From Gentiana macrophylla (taxonomy: Eukaryota; Streptophyta; Magnoliopsida; Gentianales; Gentianaceae), in contig CM047805.1 of the NCBI GenBank assembly GCA_026214975.1, positions 116,121,845-116,185,844 of the forward strand: a DNA stretch of 64,000 nucleotides, read 5' to 3'. Within the stretch, counting starts at the first letter, position 1. Every line of letters begins with the position of its first letter. The notes beneath the pieces are model-generated. The model was not told the origin of the DNA, searched no databases, and saw only the letters and a list, made by a program, of their open reading frames with translations. Position numbers and translations under genes: made by a program. Positions 31,066 through 42,186 of the stretch are shown in pieces.

Positions 31066-33037
31066 GCCTTTGCTCGCCCTCGAGTAAACTAGTCGTTTTA
31101 AAACAAACCAAGGGGTTCAACGTTGTGACGTAGGTGCTACTATCCACACCCTCAAGGTAATCACAAAGTAAGAAACACGAACGTATACACATCGGTTATG
31201 ACATTAGCAAGAAAATGGAGTGTGTGTGTGCTAAGCTAAATCCAAGTGCTCAAAATGATTGTCGGGGCTTGAATCCCGACCAAAAGTCTACCAACCGTCT
31301 CATACCAACTATCCTCTCCACTAATCAAGGTTACTAAGTTCAGACACAATCGGGTAGGACTTGAAGGGTTATAACGTTAGGCTAAAGTAATTTTGGTTAA
31401 TCGAAAGGGATAATTTGGGAACTGGAGAAAAGAAGTTCGAGTGAACTTAATCAATAAGTGTACCACCTTATTTCTATCATACAAACCACCCAAACTCCTT
31501 TTTGATTAATATAACACTTTGGGAACCATATGATACTAACATACCCGAACTCATTGCCTAATTCAACTATGTTTCAAGTTTCATGAGGCGAGGTCGAATA
31601 CATTAGCACCTATCTCACTATCCCAACCCCTAACATCATAAAAATCACTTCCAAGCTCATTCCTTTGATTCCAACCCTTTATTCCAATCTATGCCAAACT
31701 TTTATTCAATGAGAGCTAATTTATTTTGAACTTTGATTGGTCTTTTTTTTTGTTTTTTGTTTTTGGAAAGAATATATGGAATTTCACAGATTTTTCTTTT
31801 CTTTTTGGGCCAAACCCAAACACTAGGCCCAAGCGAGCTCCCCTTCTCCTTATAGCTCAACACCAAGAAACACCAACCCATCAAAACATCATTTCCCCCA
31901 CCCCACACTTGCCTTAGCAAGTGTGGTCTAACAAAAGACTAAGTCCACTCGTAGGGTATAAATGAAGGAAACGTGACCATAATTAAGGCTCAAGGGTAGG
32001 TTTCTGACTAAGTGACAAAACGGCTATAAAACGAATGGTGGTCAGACCATTCTATCAAGGCTGATAGGGGCTACGAAGGTCTAACGTTTTGGGATAAGGC
32101 TTATTTGGCTCTGGTTGGTCAAAGAGACGCCATGACCGTCATCCCGTGTCCTACTTAGGCAACCTTTCTATTTCGCCTCGAGACTAGTGGTATGTGAGGT
32201 AGTAGCAATCAAATTGTGCACAAAGTAAAGCTTACGTGAAATTAATACTCCATTCTCAAGATAATAGTAAACCGCAGTGTACACGTTTGGGGTCCTACTA
32301 AGGTGATCACCACTCGAGTATGAAAATAACACACACAAAACGGTGTTAAGGACCCTTGAAATTTTTTAAAATTTACCCAAAAATCGACTCGAGCCCGGTC
32401 ATAGGCTAAGCATACCACATATTAAGCACATTTAACAACGAAAACAAGAAAACGGCTAAGTCTCCCACCCCACACTTAAACGAAACACTGTCCTCAGTGT
32501 GTGAGAGATAAAAAGAGTAAAAGACTTAGCTATTTGCCCAAAAACCCGGCAGAAAGGCGCAATCGTGACTCGAAACGTGTGACACCCTCGTATAAATCCA
32601 TCCCGTAACCTAAAGCGAGATCAACAGAAACAAAGAAAGCGCATGCACGAGACTGAATCCACGTGCTATAAAGCAAGCAATAGGGTAAGCGGGTGCATAA
32701 AATAACGAGTCCATGCCACAGTGACGAGATCAAAGCATAAAGAGGGGGAATACGGGATATGCAATGGAAGGATACAATAGAATCAATAAAAACAGAACAT
32801 CCATGCATCAGATATAAACCAATAATAAAATCCACGACATCCCACAGTATAAGTCAAAGAAAAGGAAAGCATACACGGTCAAGCAGGCCTCAGGGGCTGA
32901 AAAATAAGTGCCCGTGTATGCAAAGTGAAGTGTATCCAAAGAATGATGAAAGAATGTCAAAAGTAACTGAAACATCATAGTATAAAAGAGACAGACTAGC
33001 AAAATAAGATAGGAGTATAAAAATGCATGACAACATG
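31066..33037 (-). other. Gypsy 3' spacer
   Basis: About 2 kb between the env-position ORF and the 3' LTR. It has many stops in all frames and repeated CACCCCACACTT-type blocks (31055, 31900, 32465). No coding sequence recognised. Confidence 0.6.
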
Positions 33038-34818
33038 CTAGTCTGCTCCATGCCCCTGTACATCAGTGGTGGAGTCAGGTGTGCTCGAAGATGGTGCAAC
33101 CACAGCAGCTGCACTCTCAGTCTGTGTAGGGCCTGCATCACCTGTCATATCTGCCTCTGTCTCAGCCCCATCTGTGCCAACCAGATCATCCCAAGCAATG
33201 TCATCAAATCCCTCTTCAGGCTCATCAACAAACAAGTCCTCTAATACCCTCTGTAGGTCCGCCTCAATCTCTGGGGTGTACTGGAATGGTGCCTCATCTA
33301 AGTCCAACAGAGGAAGGTCTATCTGTCTGGCCCGAGCGAACACCCTCTGATTCTCTATTATGCCATTCAGAGTCAGCCTCAAACTATCCATCCAATCCCG
33401 CTGCTTATGTGCAATGAGAAGTCCCTGCCGCTCACTGAGCCACGCCCCCCGGCTGTAGGTGTAAAAGGTGGAGGAGGGGGTGTAGGTGTAGTGGAAGGTC
33501 CAGTAGTGAATGGAGGAGGTGGAGGTATGGTGGTGGTAGTAGTGGTGGTGATGACAAGTGGAGGTATCGGGAGTGTGGTGGATGCAGTCGAGGTGGTAGG
33601 GCGAGGAACGGTGTGAATAGGTCGTAGAGTGTGTCTGGGAGGTCTTGGAGCGGTACGTGCATTGAATGGTTTAGGAGCCACGAGCTGATTCTTTTTTCTC
33701 AAAATCTGATCGTCCGGGTATTCCTCGACCGGTGCTCCCTTGCATAAGCCATAAATGAGGTAAGGGCACATAAGCATTCGACGCTTGACCTCCTGATTCT
33801 CTCTAAACTCATCGAAGATGGTTTTCCCGACATCTACCTTAAGATTATAGTGTAAGGCATACAACAATTGCAAATCCTTAATGTGGAAATGCGTAATGTT
33901 GTCCTTCGGTAGTAGGCGATTCTGGGAAAACTTCGCTTTAACTTTCCATTCATCCGGCCAAGTTGTCGTCACTAACTGATTCCGTGCACTACTTCCCTTA
34001 GCTACCCACTGTAAATCTGGATTGATAGCCTTCCTCAACTTTTCCAATGGATCCTCAGTCTCAGTAATCCCCCAATTCTGTCTCGATGCAAACCAACTGA
34101 TATAATCATGTTCCTCAAAAGCCGGTATCCGGTAGTAATCATTAATGGCCTGGACCGACCACGGGACGTTGACCCCTCGAACCTTAATGAACCCCGACTC
34201 TAAGTTGGCGACACTGAAATTAGCATACCACTCCTGAACTAGTGTGAGGTTGAGGTTCCCTTCCGGTTCATAAATCAGATTGTTCCAACCTCTTTTCACC
34301 AGGTTGTCTATGAAGGTTTTAGGAACGACCTTAAGATCTAACCCCCTTTTATAACACATGTTCTTTGTGGCAATATACTCATTGTAGTTGGTCAGTGCCA
34401 CCGGAGAATTAAAACGCTGATCAAAGGGCAAAGGGTCGTGATGAGGAGGATTTAGTGAAGGATCATGCTCGGGGATACTTTGTGGAGGGAGTGAAACAGG
34501 TGTTGTTGCGGTTTTGGCTCGCATTCGTGCTAAGGGCACATCACTCTCAATGTCTGTTTCCTCCTCACTGTCACTACTGGTATTCCTCCCCTCAGTATCC
34601 GGTTCAAAGTCCTCGTCCGAAGTCTCATCTCATAACTGTCCGTAAGGCCTTAGGGCTCTAGGATTCCTACTCTCTGCACGGCCCGTGTCACCAATCCGAA
34701 TACCACCCTTAGGTATCCGGGGATAAACTCGGGTTTTCTGCTTCTTAGGAACGTGTTTTTCTACCGGTTGCTTTCCTTTCCCTTTCCCCTCGGTTTCTTT
34801 CCTCTTGGTTTCCTTCAT
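33038..34818 (-). pseudogene. Athila-type 3' ORF in env position (plant transposon-protein domain)
   Basis: It starts MKETKRKETEGKGKGKQPVE at 34818: a Lys-rich, nuclear-signal-like N-terminus. A TGA at about 34628 interrupts it. The same frame resumes through an acidic patch to a core domain (34500-33680: YNEYIATKNMCYKRGLDLKV, VNVPWSVQAINDYYRIP, LLYALHYNLKVDVGKTIFDE) found in ORFs of Athila-type elements. A Pro/Thr-rich linker and a C-terminal acidic tail follow. The tail is in another frame; the switch is near the six-C run at 33445-33450. I see no clear signal peptide or transmembrane helix, so an envelope role is not supported by the sequence. Confidence 0.75.
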
Positions 34819-35369
34819 TATCTCTATACTTCACCAAACGCCACCAATCAACCAAATCAAACAATCAAAACCAACCCGGTTATCGTCCAACCGGGATTTC
34901 AAAACAAACCAACCACAACAACGAATCACCCCACGAGAGCCACACCAATCACCATCAACAATAAAACAAGCAAAACAAAGCAAAAACAGATACAAAATCA
35001 ATAACGATCGATAAGCGGAAATGGGCGTTTAAACCAAAAGGCTAAAAACTAACCCTATCCGAAACTTAGGCGTAAAACTAAAAGTACTGTATTATGCTTA
35101 AACGAGAAGAGGTGAATGATTTGGAGGCGAAGAACAAGTCCCGAATCACTTTGGAGGTCAAATTCGACCTAGGCAAAAAGTTGCCAAAAGTGAAGATCGA
35201 ATCGAGAAAACGAGTGATTTGTTGTTGGAATGGATTAGTGAAATCAAAAGAAGAGATTGAGAGATGTTGTTTGGTGTTTGAATCGCCAAAATCGGAGCAA
35301 AAATGAGTGTTTTATGAGAAAAGGGGTGGGGAGAGCTACCGGCTGCCGTAGGGTTTAAGGGGGAATTTC
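34819..35369 (-). other. Leader between internal motif cluster and env-position ORF
   Basis: Non-coding on the minus strand; if the internal promoter is real this is the leader. It is rich in GGTT and TTTG on that strand, with no long frame. Confidence 0.4.
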
Positions 35370-35611
35370 TGAACGCCGGTTTGGAAATAGCAGGGGTATA
35401 TGAAGGAGATGAATCCAAACGCACGTTTGGAAAGGTTAAACGCGCGTTTCGTATGTTCAAAAGCGCGTTTGAAGAATGGAACGTGCGTTTGAAAGGGAAA
35501 TTTACGAACAGAGAGTTGGGGCCTTAAACGCACGTTTGGAAGGGTTCCAAACGCGCGTTTGCAAAAGGTGGAAGCCTAAACGCACGTTTGAACTGGTTTA
35601 AACGGGCGTTT
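35370..35611 (-). promoter_or_regulatory. Internal palindromic motif cluster and TATA-like site before env-position ORF
   Basis: Strict copies start at 35417, 35438, 35526, 35549 and 35578; near copies at 35459, 35479 and 35600. On the minus strand a TTCATATACCCC site (35393-35404) follows the cluster and resembles the LTR's AAATATACCCCC. The first codon of the env-position ORF is about 570 bp further on. This mirrors the LTR promoter layout and suggests an internal promoter; that role is inferred. Confidence 0.55.
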
Positions 35612-35865
35612 GGAAGCTGGAACAAAGCAAACTCGAGATTGACACCCCACACTAGATTCTAACCACTCCGAGACCACTAGAAACACCTATTCACTCAACA
35701 AAAACTATGAAATGGTGGGTTGCCTCCCCCAAGCGCCTTTGTTTTACGTCGTTGGCTCGACAAGATGGATTATACGGTGCCAACTTTTTCAAGTTATACC
35801 GTTGGAACGAGGCGAGAAAGGGTAGAAAAATGACAAGATGGATTGAAAAATATACGGGTCAAGAT

Positions 35866-37004
35866 TTAAAGTCCATGACAAGACTTACACGATTCATCAC
35901 ACGGTATGGGGTCCTTAAGGTTCACTATTTCTAGTGCTTCGTCGTAAGGCAACCTCTCATATCTTTTCAACTTTAAGCCATTGGTGGTAAACGTGCCAAA
36001 CTTAGGATGGGTGATTTCAATAGCACCGGACGGATAGACTTTCGACACCATGTAGGGACCGGACCACCTAGACTTCAACTTCCCTTGAAAAAGATGAAGA
36101 CGAGTATTGTAGAATAAGACTTCGTCACCCTTATTAAAAACACGAGGTTTGATCAACTTATCATGGAGTAACTTAGTCTTCTCCTTATACTTTGTCGAAA
36201 GATCGTAAGCACAAAGGCGGAACTCATCTAGTTCATTCAATTGGGCCATACGCTTCGCACCAACTAAGGTGCATCGAGGTTTAGCATTTTTATAGCCCAA
36301 TAGGCCTTATGTTCGATTTCTACGGGAAGATGACAAGATTTACCATAGACTATCATATAAGGTGACATGCCTAGGGGTGTCTTAAAGGCTGTCCTATGGG
36401 CCCACAAAGCATCATCTAACTTTAACGACCAACTCTTGACATTAGCATCTACCGTCCTCTCTAAGATACGCTTAATACCCCTATTCGTAACCTCAACTTG
36501 ACCACTCGTTTGGGGATGATAAGCGGTACCTAACTTATGTTTCACCCCATACTTCTCTAAAAGTTTGTCAAACGGTTTATTGGCAAAGTTGCTTCAATTA
36601 TCGCTGATTATAGCACGAGGCACCCCAAACCGACAAAAGATGTTCTTCTTGAGAAACCGGATAACAACATTCCTATCATTGGTGGGTGAAGCTAAGGCTT
36701 CAACCCATTTTGACACGTAATCACAAGCTATTAGGATATACTTGTTACCACACGAAGAAGGATAGGGGCCCATAAAGTCAATGCCCCACACGTCAAAAAT
36801 CTCACAAACAATTATCGGCTTTTGAGGCATTTCACTCCTAATAGATATACGCCCGGACCTTTGACAAGCGTCACAAGATTTCACATAAGCATGTGCGTCT
36901 TGGAACAGAGTGGGCCAATATAGACCACTTTGTAACACTTTCAAGGCGCCTTTGCCCCGAAAAGTGGCCCCCGGCCTCTTTATCATGGCAAAAGGAAAGC
37001 GCAC
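35866..37004 (-). pseudogene. Gypsy integrase, interrupted by a nonsense codon
   Basis: 36594-37004 reads [20 protein letters not shown] and the catalytic [14 protein letters not shown] block, ending at a TGA where a Gly codon is usual, right after the second catalytic Asp region. 36264-36545 continues [20 protein letters not shown] with the catalytic Glu. 35866-36300 holds the C-terminal part (GDEVLFYNTRLHLFQGKLKS, WSGPYMVSKVYPSGAIEI). A frame change lies near 36290. Confidence 0.88.
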
Positions 37005-37736
37005 TCAAAATCTCACTCTCCGGGATGCATCTCCTCAAGATGCCATCCGGGCAAAACCTATATAAGCAAGGATCCTCCCACACATACTTACCAACCTCAC
37101 TAAGGAATTTACGCCTTTGGTTCGAGTCATAGTCGGGATCTATAAAACCGCACTCGTGGTAGTTGACAAAAGGAGCGAACCATGGACTTCCTTCCTTACC
37201 GACTTTTAGAAAGTTACATTTCTTAGTCGGGAGAAGGGTGTCTATAGCAAAGAGTTGCTCATGTGGAAAAGAATCATTTATCTCCCTTTGTGCCTTAATC
37301 AACTGCTCACTAAGCTCCATACGACTCAAATGGTCGGCTACGACGTTCTCACACCCTTTTCTATCGAGGATTTCGAGATCAAACTCTTGCAAGAGTAAAA
37401 TCCACCTTAAGTGGCGGGGCTTGGCATCTTGCTTGGCAAAGAGATAGCATAAGCGGCATGATCCGTGTGCACAACTACACGAGAACCTCACGAGATGAGA
37501 CCGAAACTTATCGACGCAAAGGCGACCGCTAAGCTCTTTTCGATGGTGGTGTAGTTTTGTTGGGCTGGATTCAAGGTATGACTAGCATAAGCGATAGGCT
37601 TGAAAATTTTATCGATCTTTTGACCGAAGACCGCACCAACCGCGGTATCACTCGCATCACACATTAGCTCAAATTCTTGATCCCATTTCGGGGCAATTAA
37701 TATAGGAGCGGATACAAGCAATTGCTTGAGCAACAA
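36871..37736 (-). pseudogene. Gypsy RNase H and integrase N-terminus, broken
   Basis: 37488-37736 reads the RT connection/RNase H ([39 protein letters not shown]). A frame break lies near 37500 and another in the following stretch, where the expected HTDHA-type sequence is out of frame. 36871-37440 reads [20 protein letters not shown] and the start of the integrase zinc-binding region. Confidence 0.85.
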
Positions 37737-37813
37737 GAATGCCTCAACACAAGCTTGGTCGAAATCAAGCGGGACATCTTTTCCAAGAAGAAGGGTAAGA
37801 GGGGCGGGCTATT

Positions 37814-38332
37814 TTAGAAATCCTTAATGAACCTACGATAGAACCCCACGTGGCCTAGAAAACCCCTAAGAGTCTTTAGGTTAGTGGGCATAGGAAGCTT
37901 AGCTATCGCTTCTACCTTAGCCTTGTCTACTTCTATACCCTTACTAGATATCTTATGCCCTAAGACTATCCCTTCCGTGACCATCAAATGACACTTCTCC
38001 CAATTTAGCACCAAATTCGTCTCCTCACATCTACTCAACACCTTTTCTAGATTATCTAGACATTCCTCAAAGGAATCACCAAATACACTAAAATCATCCA
38101 TAAAGACTTCTAAAAATTTCTCAATCATATCCGCAAATATGGCAACCATGCACCGTTGGAATGTCGCGGGTGCATTACACAACCCAAAAGGCATTCTCCG
38201 GAAAGCAAAGGTACCATAGGGACAAGTGTAGGTAGTCTTCTCTTGGTCCTCTAACGCCACATGTATTTGGTAATAACCACTAAACCCATCAAGAAAACAA
38301 TAAAAAGCATGACCACTCAATCTTTCCAACAT
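37814..38332 (-). pseudogene. Gypsy reverse transcriptase core
   Basis: 172-codon frame with GFSGYYQIHVALEDQEKTTY, the FGLCNAPATFQRCM box and the VFMDDFSVFG active site (F/Y-M-D-D). It is offset from the gag-protease frame by a missing C near 38345, and its own end is broken by a small deletion near 37811 just after YRRFIKDF. Confidence 0.9.
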
Positions 38333-41300
38333 TTGGTCAATAAAAGGGAGGGGAAATGATCTTTACGGGTTTGGTCATTTAGCTTACGATAATCAATACA
38401 AATTCGATGACCACTTACCAAACGCATGGGCACCGCCTCACCTTTGTCATTGATTTCAACGGTCATACCTCCCTTCTTTGGCACCACTTGGGTGGGACTC
38501 ACCCACTTGCTATCCGAGATGGCATACATGATCCCAAGCTTTAGCATCGTGACCACATCCTTCCTCACAACCTCTTGGAGGTGTGGATTGAGCCTTCTTT
38601 GAGGTTGCCTCACCGGCTTCGCTCTATCTTCTAGAATAATCTTGTGTTGATAAATGGTGGGACTTATGCCCTTGAGGTCACACATCTTCCACCCAAAAGC
38701 ACGCTTGTGCCCCTTAAGCATTTTCACCAACTCCTCTTCCTGCAAAGCCGTTAGTGTAGCAGAAATAATCAATGGAAGTAAATCATCATTTTCAAGAAAA
38801 ACATACTTCAAATGAGGTGGAAGCGGCTTCATTTTTAAATCTTTCGGTGGGTCCTCAATTGATGGCTTCTCTAGCTCCCCTTCAAGACCAAGATCAATCT
38901 TCTCGGTCCATTTTTCACCCACGAAAGCCGTCTCTTCTAGCTCTATTGCTTCCTCTTCCAACTCTTCTTCTTCATCAAGTTCCGTGCTCACTCTTGCCAT
39001 GCATTCATCGGGTTTATCTTTATATTCCTGCATGTCAACATGCTCCGAAACGCAAGAATATATAGCATCAACGGAAAACCAGTCCTCGGTGCTCTCCTTA
39101 GGATGTTTCATGGCCTTATAAACATTTACCGCGATTTTTTCATCTCCAACTTGCAAAATAATCTCTCCACTCGCGACATCTATCAAGGTCCTCCCGGTGT
39201 TTAAAAAGGGACGTCCCAACAACAAAGGTGTTTTGGAGTCCATCTCCATATCTAAAACCATGAAATTTACCGGGAAGACAAACTTATCCACTTTAACAAT
39301 GACATCCTCTATCACTCCCATAGGCTCCCTAATAGACCTATCCGCCATTTGAAGGATCATCCCCGTTGGCTCCAACTCTCCTAGGTCAAGGCTTCTATAT
39401 ATAGCACGGGGCATTAAGCTTACGCTAGCTCCCAAATCACATAAAACACTAGGAAAATGAGTTGTACCAATGGTAACCGGAATAGTAAAACTACCCTTGT
39501 CTCTAACCTTCGGGGGAATTCTAGACTTAGCATCAAAAATAGCGGAACACTCTTCATTCAAACAAACAACCTCTTGCATTTTACTCTTGTTAGTTAGCAA
39601 TCCTTTTAAGAACTTAGAATAAGAGGGCATGTTTGCTAGTGCTTCAAGAAAAGGAATATTCAAGTTAATTTTTCGCAAAATCTCAATAAATCGGGTTTGT
39701 GCTTTATTCAAGCAACTTTGTCTATGATTCTTAGGGGGATAAGGGAGAGTACTCAAATCAAAATCTTTTGAAGGAGGAGGGATCATACCTTTCTTACCTT
39801 TGGTGCGTGGGGAAGACGACTCTTTCATTGGCTCTTTCCCTTCTCTTCTAGTTGGTTCCTCCTCTTTCACATCAATAACCACATAATCTCCCCTAGCTTG
39901 CGCTTCTTTCCTCTCAACTTCCTTCTTCTTGACATATTCTCCATGATCTTCATTATCTTCAATCCCATCAATATCGCCATCCATGGCCCCCGCCTCGGTC
40001 TTGATAGGAGCTTTTCTAGCTTTGTCCTCCCATAGAACTTTCTTTTCACCGTTTGTCCTCAACACTTTCCCACTTCGAGTTAAGATGGCGCTTACATTTC
40101 TTGGATTCTTCTCGGTGTTACTTGGTAAGCCGCCTTTCAATTGTACATGTTCCACTACTTGCCCAAATTGAGTTTCAAGATTTTTGATGGCGGACCCATG
40201 TTTGTAGTTCATCTCAACCATGTCCTTCTTTATCTCCTCAAAGTTTTTATTCATTTGCTCCAATATGACATCGGTTGCACTCTTCTGAGGTATAGGAGCC
40301 AAAGGTGGAGGATTTTGATAAGTATTAGAACCTTGTTGGTTGTACCCTCCTTGTTGTTGCCTTTGGTGTGGAGGTTGATAAAATTGCCCTTGAGAAGATT
40401 GGCCTTGGTTTTGGCCTTGCCTATAACCTTGGTTTTGGCCTTGGTTTTGATTTCGTTTCCAACCTTGATTCTTGTTATTCCTCCAAGAACCATCACCTTG
40501 ATTTCCATAATTCCCTCCTTGACCTTGTCCCACAAAGTTTACATCTTGGGATTCTTCATACGGTGGCCCACTTGGTTGATCTCCCATATATTGGCCTTGA
40601 TAGGAGCTTTGCAATTGATTTTGATATTGGGGCCCCGCATTCCATTGTTCCATCGAACAAATACTCATCATCCGCTTTGCCAACTCATTCATATTCTCTT
40701 GAGATAGAGTACTAGGTTGCCCTTGAGTTGAGGATTGAGGATAAGCCATATTTTGAGCTTTGGTCGTCATCCTACAATCCTTTGCCGAGTGTGGTCCACT
40801 ACAAATTTGGCAAAGCTTAGCACTCTCATTCTCCTTTTGCAATCTCCCCAATTGTTGTTCCATCGCTTGTACTTGAGCATGATATTGATCATTTGCCTCT
40901 ACTTCTTTCACTTCAACCATACCGGGCTTCTTACTCCTTGTCCCCTTTCTACTTGACGATATGTATTGCCTCGAGGTCTCGGAAATCTTCTCTAATTGGT
41001 TCATAGCCACTTCGGGTACCATACTCATAATATCTCCATTGCACGAAGCATGCAAGGTACTTTGATGCACTTGATCCAAACCCCGGAAGAAAGCATGAAC
41101 TACCTCATAAGATCTCAATCCGTGCCCCGGGCACTCTCTCAACAAAGCCTTAAACCGGTCCCATGACTCATGTAGCTCTTCTCCTTCATAAGCATTGAAC
41201 GACATAATAGCCTCTTTCATATCCATGGTCTTCGATGGGGGATAATATTTGAGTAGAAAAGTCTTAATCACTTCCTCCCATGTGTGCAAAGAATCATTGG

Positions 41301-42072
41301 ACAACGAATCATACCACCGCTTAGCTTGTTCTTTCAAGGCGAACGGGAAAAGCATAAGTTTGAGCGCCTCATCACTTACTCCATTGATCTTTGTTGAGTT
41401 CACTATTTGGAGAAAGTGATCAATGAACAAGTGAGGATTTTCCAAAGCGGTTCCCTTGAATATAGCGTTGTCTCCCAACAAATGTATGATGTTTCTATTC
41501 AATTCCAAATTGTTGGCGGCCACCGGTGGCATTCGAATTGGACTATGCCCCATGGTTGCCGTGGGAGCTAACACAAAGTCTCTACAAGTCAATCCACCTT
41601 GATTTTGCTCTTGTTGACCTTTAAACCAATTAGGCATTGCATTTGCACCTTGATTGTGAGCTTGATTTTGGTTTTGTTGAAATTGATTCAACATCCATGC
41701 GTTGAACTGTTGCATAATAATGGGATCCATTTGATTCCCTTGGGCCTCGTGTTGAGCATTTTGTGGTATAGGCCCATTCGCATTCACAACATTATTTCCT
41801 TGTCCATTCCCACCTCCTTGTGCATTATTGTTGACAAGAGGCGGGTTTTGATTCGGAACTCCATTTTTGTTCCCCAAATTTCCTTCAAAGCCTGGTTCAC
41901 CGTTTTGTGCCATATCGGATCCTTCTTCCAACTCACTCAAACTACTTTCTTCAAAGGCTAGAATCGATTCCTCTACTTGACGACCTCTTCTTCTTTGACT
42001 ATTTCTACGCCTTGCGTAAGCTTCAATTCCGTCTATGTATGGTTCGAGTGGTGTTTGAGATCTCCGGGTCAT
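38317..42072 (-). CDS. Athila-like gag-protease with start of reverse transcriptase
   Basis: A single 1251-codon frame starting MTRRSQTPLEPYIDGIEAYA about 115 bp inside the primer site. It runs through an Asn/Gln-rich N-terminal stretch, a gag core (LFPFALKEQAKRWYDSLSND, HAFFRGLDQVHQSTLHASCN), one CCHC-like Cys/His knuckle (CQICSGPHSAKDC), a Gln/Gly-rich linker, the aspartic protease (CDLGASVSLMP, LLLGRPFLNTGRTLIDV) and the N-terminal RT (RLVSGHRICIDYRKLN). The protease has DLG where DTG/DSG is usual in retroviral-type enzymes, but DLG is common in this plant group. It loses frame at a C run near 38345, upstream of the RT active site. Antisense open frames over it are shadows. Confidence 0.9.
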   Translation of the reverse strand: MTRRSQTPLEPYIDGIEAYARRRNSQRRRGRQVEESILAFEESSLSELEEGSDMAQNGEPGFEGNLGNKNGVPNQNPPLVNNNAQGGGNGQGNNVVNANGPIPQNAQHEAQGNQMDPIIMQQFNAWMLNQFQQNQNQAHNQGANAMPNWFKGQQEQNQGGLTCRDFVLAPTATMGHSPIRMPPVAANNLELNRNIIHLLGDNAIFKGTALENPHLFIDHFLQIVNSTKINGVSDEALKLMLFPFALKEQAKRWYDSLSNDSLHTWEEVIKTFLLKYYPPSKTMDMKEAIMSFNAYEGEELHESWDRFKALLRECPGHGLRSYEVVHAFFRGLDQVHQSTLHASCNGDIMSMVPEVAMNQLEKISETSRQYISSSRKGTRSKKPGMVEVKEVEANDQYHAQVQAMEQQLGRLQKENESAKLCQICSGPHSAKDCRMTTKAQNMAYPQSSTQGQPSTLSQENMNELAKRMMSICSMEQWNAGPQYQNQLQSSYQGQYMGDQPSGPPYEESQDVNFVGQGQGGNYGNQGDGSWRNNKNQGWKRNQNQGQNQGYRQGQNQGQSSQGQFYQPPHQRQQQGGYNQQGSNTYQNPPPLAPIPQKSATDVILEQMNKNFEEIKKDMVEMNYKHGSAIKNLETQFGQVVEHVQLKGGLPSNTEKNPRNVSAILTRSGKVLRTNGEKKVLWEDKARKAPIKTEAGAMDGDIDGIEDNEDHGEYVKKKEVERKEAQARGDYVVIDVKEEEPTRREGKEPMKESSSPRTKGKKGMIPPPSKDFDLSTLPYPPKNHRQSCLNKAQTRFIEILRKINLNIPFLEALANMPSYSKFLKGLLTNKSKMQEVVCLNEECSAIFDAKSRIPPKVRDKGSFTIPVTIGTTHFPSVLCDLGASVSLMPRAIYRSLDLGELEPTGMILQMADRSIREPMGVIEDVIVKVDKFVFPVNFMVLDMEMDSKTPLLLGRPFLNTGRTLIDVASGEIILQVGDEKIAVNVYKAMKHPKESTEDWFSVDAIYSCVSEHVDMQEYKDKPDECMARVSTELDEEEELEEEAIELEETAFVGEKWTEKIDLGLEGELEKPSIEDPPKDLKMKPLPPHLKYVFLENDDLLPLIISATLTALQEEELVKMLKGHKRAFGWKMCDLKGISPTIYQHKIILEDRAKPVRQPQRRLNPHLQEVVRKDVVTMLKLGIMYAISDSKWVSPTQVVPKKGGMTVEINDKGEAVPMRLVSGHRICIDYRKLNDQTRKDHFPSLLLTKCWKD

Positions 42073-42169
42073 GCACTACAAAAAGCAAACAACAAGAAAA
42101 CAGTAAAATAAAACCTAAGCCCAAGCCTTCGGTTCACTTGCAAGATATCACAAATAGCACACAATTCCC

Positions 42170-42186
42170 CAGCAACGGCGCCATTT
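42170..42186 (-). other. Gypsy primer-binding site (Asp tRNA type)
   Basis: The minus strand reads TGGCGCCGTTGCTGGGG three bases inside the 5' LTR, one base from the usual Athila-group primer site. Confidence 0.85.

Noticed and set aside
33432..33662. Pro/Leu/His-rich frame of 76 codons
   Set aside because: It is an alternative frame of the Pro/Thr-rich linker in the Gypsy 3' ORF.
40141..40707. 188-codon plus-strand open frame, hydrophobic
   Set aside because: It overlaps the Gln/Asn/Gly-rich gag linker of the Gypsy element in antisense; the Leu/Ile richness is a by-product of that composition.
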